Shown: in pieces, positions 1 to 10,102 of the stretch
How the letters are laid out: the number at the start of each line of letters is the position of its first letter
Position numbering within the stretch: the stretch's first letter is position 1
Source: Klebsormidium nitens
Taxonomy: Eukaryota; Streptophyta; Klebsormidiophyceae; Klebsormidiales; Klebsormidiaceae
Direction: 5' to 3'
Assembly (NCBI GenBank): GCA_000708835.1
Contig: DF236967.1
Coordinates: 126,822-190,821 of the forward strand
DNA: 64,000 nt
The notes under the pieces: generated by a model
Told to the model about the DNA's origin: nothing
Seen by the model: only the letters and a program-made list of their open reading frames with translations
The model's database searches: none
Program-made: the position numbers and the translations under genes

Positions 1-1971
1 ACTCATCAAAGCGAATCTCGTGCACATACGCCAAGCCCACTGAAAACTCCTCGAAATCGCATTGCCGCACCTTACCCTGCTGCCCTCATTAGAGCAAGGC
101 ACGCCCTGCAGTACCAGTCTTGGGCTCCGACAATCACAGTCAAGTGGACAACAAACAGCCTAGAAGTGTAAACGCACCGTCCCGCCTGCCCAGCTCGTTG
201 AACTGGCTGTCGGCCCGGATCCTGATGTGCTGGAAGAAGTCCTGCGTGAACTCCTCCCTCCGCCGCACGACCATGCTGTTCCAGTCTGTCTCGGCCTCCA
301 CCTCTGCCAACAGCTTATCGTGCGCAGCCATCTCGTCCTCCACCTAAAAGCACAACGGGAGTTCGTTTTGTTGTTTTTGCATGTTGCTGAAACTGCGCAG
401 CTGACTTCATGCTTGAGCATGTTCAACATCCATGGAGGTATGAGCGTGTCCAGCTTGAGAGGCGAATCCAGCAGCAGTAAACAAGGCACCAGAAAGGTGG
501 TAGTAGATGGTCGTGCAAGATCGTAAACCAGGAGAGCAGATCATGCACCAGTTGAAGGAAGAGACCTGCGAAGATCTCACCAGGGTGTCCATGAATCAGG
601 GCGAGAGAGAACCGCTCCCGAAACAGCCTAAAGTAGAAAGCCTCCACTGAAAGCCAAAGCTCCTTCACGCCCGTCACCCTCACCTTGTTGAGCCTCCTCT
701 GCAGGCTGTACAGTTGCAGCGCGTACTCAGGGTTCCCGTCGTCCTCTGCTTCCTTGGCGCGCCGCTTGACGTGCGTGTAGAACTTGGGTCGGATGCTGGC
801 CCACTCGCTGCTCAGCGCCAGCAGCCGCTTCCAGTCCGCCACCTCCGGCTTCTCCACCGTGAACACCGCAATCAGCTTGTCGCACACGTCGCGCAGCGTG
901 CGCGACCCGTACATCGGCTCCCCTCCCTCGTCCCCGTCCAAAGGCTCGTCCGGAACTTCTTGTTCCGGTCTGACACTGTCCGAAGGCATCTGGTTGCTTC
1001 CTGATGGGCTTGACTGCTTAACCGAAGATGACTGGTTGCTTCCAGATGATTCCGGCGGCTCGTCCGAGAGCGTTTGGGCGTGCTGATCTTGCCCGCTGGG
1101 CCCCGCATGGGCGCCATTTGCGATGCGCTCCGCATTTTGCTGCTGTGTTGCTTCGTCTTGGGGCTGCTGGTGGTTGGAAGAAGAGGGGGTGGTGTGATTC
1201 TCAGGGGAGGTGGCAGATCCGGGGGTTGGCGGGGCAGACTGTGGAAGGGAGTTGACCTGAGGCGCTGATTCGCTGTGCTCAGCACTTTGCTGTGGAACTG
1301 CAGCAGCCAAAAAGCGTTGTCACGAAATTGATTTGTCCTTCTAAGCACTGGCGGTGTTATTGCCTGGCCGGCAACTTCTGACAGCGGAAAAGCCTAGCAA
1401 AGAGTCCGGGCGCCAGATCCCAAGGACTTACAGAAAAGCTCCAGTTCCCTCAGACTCCATTCTGAGGCGGAGTCTTCACTGAAAAGGGAGAATATAACTC
1501 TAAGTGGAGTTGCCAAACTCTCCAAGAAAGAATCGAGCTCAATCTTGGCTTTTCTTGTAACGGAATGCTATCCAGCCGCTCAACCACCCATCCATCGCTG
1601 CATTGAAGGAAAGCGAGTCGCAGAACACTTTCTTTAGATGCCGCCTCCTCCAACATCACCACCCGCAACAGTGGAGTGCCTTCAAAACAGGAACCATTAC
1701 CGCGCACTTAAGTAGGACAATCAAGAACTTGACAACATCAGCATCCCAAGAGACCACCACTGCCTCACCATTCAAAACGCCCAAATGCTCGCTCTCCGCA
1801 CCAGCCCGCAAGCTTGCAGCACGTCCTTTCCTGAATGGTTGCAGGTCCGGCAATAAAGGCAGCGCCAGCCCGCCTTGCCACTCTCTGCCGCTGTATAAAA
1901 GAGGCATTGGCACTGGAGGAAGTCTGAACCCTGCTGCATGACCAATCCGCTGCCGCTGCAACAGACCGCAT
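1..1971 (-). CDS. At4g37920-like plastid protein, 3'-truncated by window edge
   Basis: Four exons join in frame: 1769-1971, 1432-1478, 684-1297 and 178-343; the rest lies left of the window or in 1-120, where I could not place an exon. The first exon is rich in Arg, Ala and Ser and poor in acidic residues, as expected of a chloroplast transit peptide. An earlier in-frame ATG at 2037 is also possible. A long Ser/Pro/Gln-rich linker follows. The conserved part starts with LRDVCDKLIAVF, then a helical charged stretch, then a segment with EDEMAAHD, VVRRREEFTQDFF and a closing GRRD. This order matches, from memory, the plant plastid family typified by Arabidopsis At4g37920, whose molecular function is not established. 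Donors are GTGAGG at 684 and GTGCGT at 178. The family assignment is moderately sure and the transit peptide is inferred from composition. Confidence 0.6.
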
Positions 1972-3381
1972 GAGAAGGCCCCAACCTGGGCGCCACTGCA
2001 CACCACCGCTGTCACCATGTCTTCCGCAGATCGTCAATCTTCGGGGGTCTCGTCACAGTGCCTCTCAAAGGCTTCTGTCAAACGCGCTTCTGTAACCTCA
2101 CGAGTCACCGCCCTAGGCTGAGCGCTCTCCTCATAAGTCTGAGCACTGGAGAAGGTGGCAACTTACGGTACGAACAAGGTTGACATCAGTGCTGCCACGT
2201 AGGTTGGTCGCGTTACATTTGTTGACTCTGAATCGTAGATCATTCGATCCGACGGTCACGAGGCCTTCAAGGCTCAAGGCGGTGTTTCCGAGTCCTTGGC
2301 AGCTTGGTCTGCTGCTGGTCGCTGCTGGTATGCACATGTTTGCAGGTTTCAATTATCTTTCGAGCGGCTTTGTATTCCCGAGATACACAACCTCGAGCTG
2401 ACCGGGGTTGGATCAATCTCCATCAAGCTTATTTAGAGGATGTTCAAAACCCATGACGTGCGTTGCCACTGTGTACGTTAAGGGAATCATATCCTGGACC
2501 CGGACTTCAGCTATGAAGGTTCCATTTTGACAGAAGTAAATGTTGTTTAGAACAAGTAACCGCTTGAAAGATAAGTAGTCATGTTACGCCTGCAAACGCA
2601 CCCATTGCTGACTCGCTTCATAATATCATGAGGCAAACGGTAAACTATCCTTCGTATCTTCCAAATATTATGATGTTGCTCATCAGTCAGTAGTATGTAT
2701 GCCGTTCTGAGGTTCGCGACCCCAAACCAGGGACGGATGGCAAACAGTCCTACACTAAGCCCATCCGTCGAGCTCCTTTGGAGTTGGCGACCGGGTTCGC
2801 TCCGCGCACTCCCGCGGGCGAAAGAGCGGAAGATCTTCGGCAAAAGACCAAGTCGGATTGGGCTGACAATTGGCTCAATAAAACCTAAACCGAAGCGGCG
2901 CCTAGTGCTTACACGTACTTCCTGCATACCCTGTAATCTGTTGAGAAGCTGGTTTGGAACGCCGTTAAAAGTAGATTGATTTACGAGGCTCTCGTCCGGT
3001 TGCTGGTCTTGAGGAAGCGGCAGGGCATAAGCACGATGCATTAAGGTGCGTATATATGACCTTTGGTTTTCAAAGCCGAGACAAATACATTCGATTCGAG
3101 TCGTGACAAGACCGAGTTTTGGTCTTGTTACTCTACATCTTGTGCTATCTCTTCGTAATCTCTGCATAAGCGAACGCTTAATCTGTTGACCATCTCACCC
3201 TGATTGGGCGGTCCGACGTCGAATCTTATCAGTCCCTCTCATGGTCTTTGAAGGACAGATCCACTTGCACCGGCGTAGGAGCTGATCACCCCCTTCTGGC
3301 CGGTTCAGCATCCATCACCTAAGGTGTCTCGTTAGCGTCGCGGTGGAAGACCTTCTTATTTCCGAAGCGCGCCTGGCTTCT
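1972..3381. other. Intergenic region with one orphan ORF
   Basis: No spliced gene is recognised here. The only sizeable open frame is a 206-codon ATG-initiated ORF on the minus strand at 2547-3167. Its product is basic, Arg/Leu/Ile-rich, and has no motif I recognise. It lacks introns, unlike its neighbours, so it may be chance, a relic of a mobile element, or a 3' part of something older. Confidence 0.3.
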
Positions 3382-5785
3382 TTAGTTTGTTGCTTTGACG
3401 GCTGGCTGGTCGCTGCTCCCGACTGCAAGCCCCGAGCCTGCCGCTGCACTCCGAAACAAACCACGTGAATTCCCGAACGGCCGCTTGAACGCCCTTCGCC
3501 GGTGCCCTTCTTCCTTTGAACGTCCTGTTGGCCCAAAGCAGAACCACCGGTGAGGCACGGAAACTTTGGTCGATGCACCGCCCCCGTTGCTCGCCGCCGG
3601 AAAGGGGCTCCCGTCCGAAGACCCCCCCGCACCGTCCGCATCCGCAGTCCCTGCGCTCGAGCTCGCCACCGGATTGGTCAGCGAAGTTGTCGTGGTCGAA
3701 GGCTGCAGCGGGGCCGAACTCACGCTTTGGCTCGGGGCCCCGCTCTGGTTAGTACTCGGATAAGCACTTGGGTTAGCATTGGAACTCGCACTCTTGTTAG
3801 AGGTCAGCTGGTTAGCGGTTGGGTTTGCGGTGCCGGCACGCTGCGGGTTGAGCGAGGGGGACCCCGGAGACAACACCGTGAACTCGATCAGATACGCGGG
3901 GTACGCTTGGTGATCCTGGAACACGACGAAGATGTCTGGGTTGAATTCACTATCCACCACGGAGTCAAACCGGGCATACCCCGGCGCTCTTTCGGTCTTC
4001 ACCACGGGGGGGGATCCCCCTCGGGGCGTCGACGTCCACGTGCCCACCAGGACCTGCGCCAGGAACATGCGCTGCACCCCGTCCTCGTCCGGATCGCAGT
4101 ACTGGACGGAAACGGACGGAGTCCGCGCGAAGTAGCAGCCCGGGCCGAACGCGCAGCGGCGCGAGAAGGAGCGGTCGAAGCCGACGGCGGCGATGCGCTC
4201 GGCGGCGTCGGCGGAGGTGCCGTGGAAGAGCCAGCGCTCGCCGCCGACCTTGGCGCGCGTGAGCGCGTAGTAGTCGTACTCGTCCGGGTTCTGGACGCGC
4301 AGGATGCGGCGGACGGCCGCCGGAAAGCCGGACGGGATGACGTCACCTGCAGGGAGCGGATGGAGAGGGAATCTTAATAGACTTCTAGGGTCGTGACTGG
4401 AAGCTCGACATCTTAACATTAGAGCGAGCATGGATCTGGAATGGCTGATTATAAAAGCGGGACAGAGTGAGTAAGGAGCCCAGAGATCGAAGTAGTCCTT
4501 GCCGTGTGTTTCCCACATGCGAAACATCAGTGGGCAAGACACTGAACATTTGACTCTACCACGGGCCTTTTGCATCTTCGGAAGCAATCGGCCGCACACA
4601 AAAACTCAGAGCACGTGGTCTGTTACTAAAGACAGAGCTCAATTGCAGTAATCCGCTCCCAGACGCGTACGTCATCCTTCGTTCGACAAGCATGAAAAAC
4701 GAGACAGAACGCAAACGCGCACATAGCCAGCAGACTGAAGTACCGGTTTCAGTTGTTCGAAAGGCGGAATTATTCGTCAAAGCAGCACCTACCTTGACCA
4801 ATGAATTGGCTGAAGACCAGGTTGTACTCCTCGCTACCTTCAGGCAGCGGCTTCGTGACTACCCGTTGAGTCCCGTTCAATCCAAGCTCCCAGAATTTTG
4901 GGTACCTGAATTGAGTTCGAATCTGGTTTAGGAAATTTGTTCTGAACCAGCAAAATGACTTCTCAAGAAGCTCTCATATTCGAACCTTCCTACTTTCGCA
5001 GCTTGCAATACAGCTGCCGGTCTTTAACAATTCCTGCCAGAGGAAGGTAGGGCGAGATCTAAGGTTCTGGCCAAGACAAGGTATGAGGCTGACAATTTCA
5101 ACCCGGAGACATTGAAAGACATTGCACACGGAACGAGAACAGGTAGACCCGACGATCATGTTCGGCTGGGTTTTTTTAGGCGTTGAGGACGGCGCAGAAA
5201 TAAGCTTTCAACACCAACTTTTGGTTTGCAATTGCTGTACAGAATTTTGCTCCGATTGAGGATTCAAAGGAACTTCGAAGCATGTGAAGCAAGGAATGCC
5301 ATCTTCTCCTCAGTTTCTTACCCCTTTTGCTGCATCTGTTCGAAGCTCCGCTGCTCCTCTGCCGTCTCCGCCTCAGCCGCCTTTCCGCTCAGGAACGCCA
5401 GCTCGTATTCCGCCCGGCTGAGCGCCCGGCACTTCTCCGCTGAGCTGTGAGCCAGCGGACAGACTGCTCTCACCCGAACGTCCTTCCTGCACGCGGCCTT
5501 CACGCAGAGAAACGTCCGGTACCGTACCGGATGGTACTCCTGCTCCGTCACAGTGTGGGCGTATTTACACTGTTCTCCTTGGGGGCAGCCTTCGAACTGC
5601 GCCGGGCATGCGACGGGCAGGTAAAAGTGTGAATACGGGTCGCGCCTCTGCTGAGCTGCGGTGTGGTAATCTGGACAAGCGCGGCCGCGGGGGCATTTCC
5701 CCTTGCGCTGCATGAAGGGGCAGGGCCGCGTGTAAAGTGCAGTGTAGTTGCTGTTGTGCTTCTGAGCCTTGTGACTCGCAGCCAT
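3382..5785 (-). CDS. CCCH zinc-finger PARP (mono-ADP-ribosyltransferase type)
   Basis: Three exons (5322-5785, 4793-4905, 3382-4346) join in phase and give a 513-residue protein. The ATG at 5785 opens exon 1, which carries three CCCH fingers: C-X8-C-X5-C-X3-H (C-P-F-M to C-P-D-Y-H), C-X6-C-X5-C-X3-H ending CKYAH, and a looser C-X4-C-X9-C-X3-H ending CPLAH. Their spacing, with an RRDP motif between the first two, recalls Unkempt/plant tandem CCCH proteins that bind RNA. Exon 2 begins with YPKFWELG and leads into the PARP fold. Exon 3 holds the catalytic signature: LFHGT (NAD-binding His), GPGCYFAR (Tyr) and YPAYLIEF. A PARP1-type catalytic Glu is not obvious, so mono-ADP-ribosylation is inferred. 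No WWE domain lies between fingers and PARP. The last ~170 residues are Ser/Asn/Thr/Gly-rich and may be disordered or contain an unrecognised intron. Confidence 0.85.
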
Positions 5786-7785
5786 GCCCTCTCGTTTGGA
5801 GCTTGACTACGAGAGAGCGGAGGGTTTCACAGGAGATCCTAAATTTCTGACTTGAGCTACTTATGACCAACTATTCGACTCTGTTGCATCCTCCATGAGG
5901 TCATGGGGCAGCTTAGCTTCGACCTGACAAATGGGACAAATGCACTTCCTTCTGCAATGACCATTGGTTCGAGGAAGATTTACAATCTGTCAAAGATGTT
6001 GCACGTTTTCATGGTCTTTAATTAGCAGGGAAAAGGCAGCTCATTCCGCCGCGAGTCCTATGCAAAGCGGCATGCAGTTTGCGCCCCCAAACCGAATCAA
6101 GCTAAGACAATTTATCTAGAAACAACCACTACAGTTAGGCAGCCTGGCGAGATTGTGAGGATCATCGACGGCAGAAAGAAAGACGAGCATTCAATATGTA
6201 CCTGGCTGAGGGTGGAACGTCAGAGAGCTCTCAAGAGATGCTGATTGCATGAGGTGATGCTGCGAAGTCTTCTGCTGGGCTTCGACGCTGCATGGGCGCT
6301 GCATGGCGTGTAGTGACCTCACCATGATCGATCCGCGTACATACTAGCCTTGGCACCATCGAAGAGCCGTGACAATCGGGTGCCATCGAAGTCGGCGCAC
6401 TTGATCAAGACTCTGAGACGAACGGAAAGGTGAAAAGCGCTGCGCCTAGCATTTGCGATGGCGGGCGGTCGCGGGGTCGCCGGCGCGGCCGCCCGGGTCA
6501 TCCGCTGCGCGCCTCGCGGACTACAATAGGTTAGCTTACCTGAACACGAGGTTAGAAAAGTTAGCTTCAACAGCTTGCCGCTGCTTGCAGCTCACAACTT
6601 TTCTGGCAGCAATTCCAGCATTGCGTTCTGGAGAGCTGGAGAGGAGACCAAACCTTTGATCTGGTACGCCCACATGCTAGCTTGTGGCCCTCATGAAGGT
6701 GTCAGATAGACGAGCTATTGATGGCCTTCTTGTTTGGGACTCTGCTTTCACCACGCTGAAAGCTGTACAAGGAACGTATATTGACTTAGAAGAAAGTAGC
6801 GGGCGTCAATCACTTTCACCCACAAAGCCGTGACCTTCGTCGCTTGCAAGGAGGGTTGCATTTGCAGCGCCCGCAAAGACAGCGCGAGTCATTTAGCAGT
6901 GGTGCTGGCCTGCAGCTTTTGTATGTAGCTTCTCCCCTGCGTATTGCTTTCTCTCAAGTGGAGCTAGAGGAGCTGATTGCAGCAAAAGGCCAAGAGCAAA
7001 GCAGAAAGAAGCACACCAGGGGTACATACTGGCCGCAGATCAAAGCCCCAGTCAAGTCCCGATGCCTCTCCTACGATCAACCACTAGTTTGGGGACAGAC
7101 AATCAAGTGTGTTGGCTGGTTTGCAAAACTAGCAGGTGCACTTCATGTAAGTCCCAAGGGCCACATTGTGCTCTTGGGAAAGTGAAACACCAAAACGAAG
7201 GACAACGTGAACGAGACCACATCTTATTTGGTGGCGACAGAGTACGATGATTAGCTTTTCAATTGAGCTCCCTTTCATTCATTTATTGCAGCCTAGACCA
7301 GAACAAATCTGCGTCCTTGAGGACTTGAAGAGGAGTTGACCCTGCGCAGCCTTCTGAACTTTCAACATAAGATCTTCCAATCACAAGAAACTAGCTCAAG
7401 TTGCAGCCACATGCCCAATAGACCTTTTCAAATCAACAAGGTGTAGATGCTGACCAGCTCAATGAAAGAGCTGGCTTGGAATTTCGACTAACAATAGTTG
7501 CCAGGAAATTCACCTTGTTCCTCTTTAGAAGCTTGCACACCCTAGCTAGTCATTCCTGATCAAGACCTTACACCAATGATCACAGGTAAACTGATTCTGG
7601 GAGAATGCAAAGAAACATACTCTGTGTCCAAGGTGCGTCCTCAAGGGTGTCCTGCTTCTCAAACAACCACTTCTGCAAGGCCCCTTGGCAAGCTTCGACT
7701 ATCAAGAGCAGACTTTCTTCGGATTATCTAGTGAGCTTTATTGTGAATACTTGTACACTTTTGTTTTATACAGAAGTCTTCAGAG
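5786..7785. promoter_or_regulatory. 2 kb divergent intergenic region between two PARP-fold genes
   Basis: The CCCH-PARP gene leaves leftward from 5785 and the WWE-PARP gene rightward from 7786, so both promoters should lie here. I see no conserved coding exon. An open frame at 6844-7185 (+, 113 codons) ends near a GTAAGT donor at about 7146 and could be an untranslated or upstream exon of the WWE-PARP gene, but nothing in its product supports that. A GC-rich patch lies near 6460-6520. Confidence 0.35.
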
Positions 7786-10102
7786 ATGGTGAAAAGGCCT
7801 ACAGAGGGATCCCCCTCTGGGCCTCCAGTTGGGGGCTCCAGTCTGACAGTCAGTTGGAAGGCCCCTGAGTCAGAGCTTTGGCACGACTACGAGGATGACG
7901 TTGGCAGGAAAATCCTGGCAGCGGCCGCCTCTGGACAATCCGAGGTTGAGATTTGCCATGAAGAGATCAGTCCTGATAAGAAGCAGAGGAAGTCGTCAAG
8001 GCTGCGGCAGCTGCGGAAGATTCATAAGGGACAAAATGGTTGCAGGTAAGACATTGTTTATCTGATTTGGTGGAGACTATGGGCGAGTTCTTTCAAACAT
8101 CAGGGCTGAGTCAAATGGGAGGGATGATTCCTACAAGCCTCAGAACCTCTTCTGAGGCTTGTAGACTGTTGCAACTTGTCATCCCTGTATCATTGTTGTC
8201 CCGGCGGCAAAGCATTGTCTCTGGCCTTTCAAAGCATTCCAAAGGGCGGCAGAAACAGAATCGGTTCGTCCGGGAGCTTCCGAAATCACTGCCAGTCGTA
8301 ACTTACTCCATGATGCTTCGTTTTCTGCTTTCAGCGAGGAGAACGGTACTGTGCACTTCGACAGTATGCAAGTGCGGGTTGCTGCTTCGAACACAAACCG
8401 GCTCATTCGCTGGCGTGTGTCGTCCACAAGCTGCTGCTTCTACCAACTGCCAACCAACGGGGCCGCTCTCGCAGCGCTGGTTGCGAAACAGAGGGAGTCG
8501 GAGAGAAGGCACGTGAGTTTGTGTGACACAGGTGGCTGATATTATCGGAAGAAGTCCAAACTGTGTGAGCCTTCACTTGGAAGGTCTCGTGATCCGTGCT
8601 TTACTTATGATTTTGTGTTCGTTTGATGACCTGCTCGAAGTGCTTTGGTCGACCTTCGCTTTCGTGATTACACAGTCGAGTGATGCTGGAAACAGATTCG
8701 AAAGAAAATGTGATGTGAGCTGCTATGCTTACGTGTTTCGATTGAGACTTACTCTCTGGTAACGTGTGTACGGATGCTATGTCAATGGGTCGTTCCAACG
8801 GCACATAATTTGAAGGTACAAACGTTGTTATTACCAGACAAGTAAACCTCAGTCAAGTCCCCTCTGAGAACGATATGTGACTCTTCTCGGGCGAAAGACA
8901 AGATATTCTCCGGCTGACTTCTGCAGTTTGAATCCTTCTCTCGACCTCCTGACACAAGCTTTTAATACCGTATCTCTCCTTTGATACGTCCTTGAAACTC
9001 TGAGCATCGAAAAAGAGTTAGGCAAACACAACCGAAGCAAAAAAGCCACCACTCCGTGTTACAGGTCTTGTCGGAGCTCCTCCAGTACCTGACGTCAGCC
9101 TCGCGGATCAGCGCCTTCCTCTCCACCGCCATGGTCCAGCGAGTGACCGCGCACGGTTTGCCCATGAACAGCGCGCGCGACCTGCGGGTGGTGCGGACCG
9201 TTCCGAACGTGCACGCCACGCCGCACCGGACGCTCTATGAGCGCTTCCTAGATGCGATGGTGCAGAACGTGGGAAGCCTTGGAGGTGAGCGGCCGAAGTA
9301 ACCCGCTCTCAGGCTACCCTGTGTTGGTACCCTGTGTACATTCTGGGGAGGCAGATAGTTCGAGACGCGAGGGGATTTTGCGTTCTGATTGCGCTTCCGT
9401 TTGGCTAGCGCGTCCAGTAGGACGGAGCACTTGTTTCCAGAGAGTTTGGAGTATGTGGTGAAAGAGCCAGAGGGTCGAGCCGTTGGAAACTGACATGGAT
9501 TCGTTATCTTGATGGTCGTCTTCAGAGCACCACTTGAGGAGATGCGCGAGATTCTCGAGTAAGCATCTGTAAGATCTCCACTCGATTGCGGACTTTCTAA
9601 GTTGCACAGAGGAGTCTATATGACATTCGAAAGGGTTCTGATAGGCCTCCATGCGAATACTACGGTTAGGAAAGATATCAGATGACTTCGCAAGGTACCT
9701 ATCTGGGATTTCGGCGGCCAGAAAAGGAGATCTGCTCAACACAACTCTTTGTTGTCCGCAGATGCGCTCCAAGCGCTTCTGGGTTCGGAAGCCCAGTCGA
9801 TCGCGCCCTTCAATTTTGCCTTCCACGGGACCGCCCGACGCAACCTTCCGTCCATTCTGGCGCACGGGATGTCGACGGAGAAGCGGCTTAGCCAGCGCAG
9901 CGGCGACTGGTTTGCGGCATCTCCGTACGTTGGTCTAGATTACTGTCGTTCTCGAGGTGGACCGCTGACGCGTTACCAGCTCCTACTATTTTTGCTGCTC
10001 CCCGTGCCGTCTGCGGTGCAGACACGGCTGTTGGACATTCTCGTGATCTCGGACAGGCACTTCGAGCTTCCTTTAGCCATTGTCGAAGTTGAGTACAAGT
10101 GA
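7786..10102 (+). CDS. WWE-like plus PARP-like ADP-ribosyltransferase-fold protein
   Basis: Four exons (7786-8045, 8335-8512, 9065-9284, 9762-10102) join in phase to give 332 residues. Exon 1 has a short leader, then WHDYEDDVGRKIL and a Lys/Arg stretch. Exon 2 continues with VHFDSMQVRVAASNTNRL then IRWRV. This resembles a WWE domain, in which aromatic residues precede a V-DF--M-Q-N---G--R-IR ending; the match is by eye. Exon 4 has the PARP-fold opening NFAFHGTARRNLPSILAHGM, so the NAD-site His is present, followed by GDWFAASPYVGLDYC and a last strand LPLAIVEVEY. The usual G-x-Y-F-A Tyr position reads W-F, so activity is uncertain. The layout resembles the WWE-PARP order of plant SRO/RCD1 proteins without the RST domain, or a broader algal WWE-ART family. 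It is head-to-head with the CCCH-PARP gene. Confidence 0.65.
8131..8164. repeat. Perfect 15-bp stem hairpin in intron 1 of the WWE-PARP gene
   Basis: The left arm CTACAAGCCTCAGAA (8131-8145) and its exact reverse complement (8150-8164) enclose a 4-nt loop CCTC. It lies in the 289-bp first intron, about 85 nt after the donor. Confidence 0.8.

Noticed and set aside
1888-1900. Plus-strand TATAAAAG as a promoter
   Set aside because: It lies inside exon 1 of the minus-strand plastid-protein gene, and no plus-strand gene follows it.
3550-4377. 275-codon plus-strand open frame
   Set aside because: Antisense to the PARP catalytic exon; Arg/Gly-rich composition is typical of a GC-rich shadow frame.
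8040-8516. Read-through frame over intron 1 and exon 2 of the WWE-PARP gene
   Set aside because: A GTAAGA donor at 8046 and a TTTCAG acceptor at 8334 give a spliced frame with a WWE-like ending, while the read-through product has no recognisable features.
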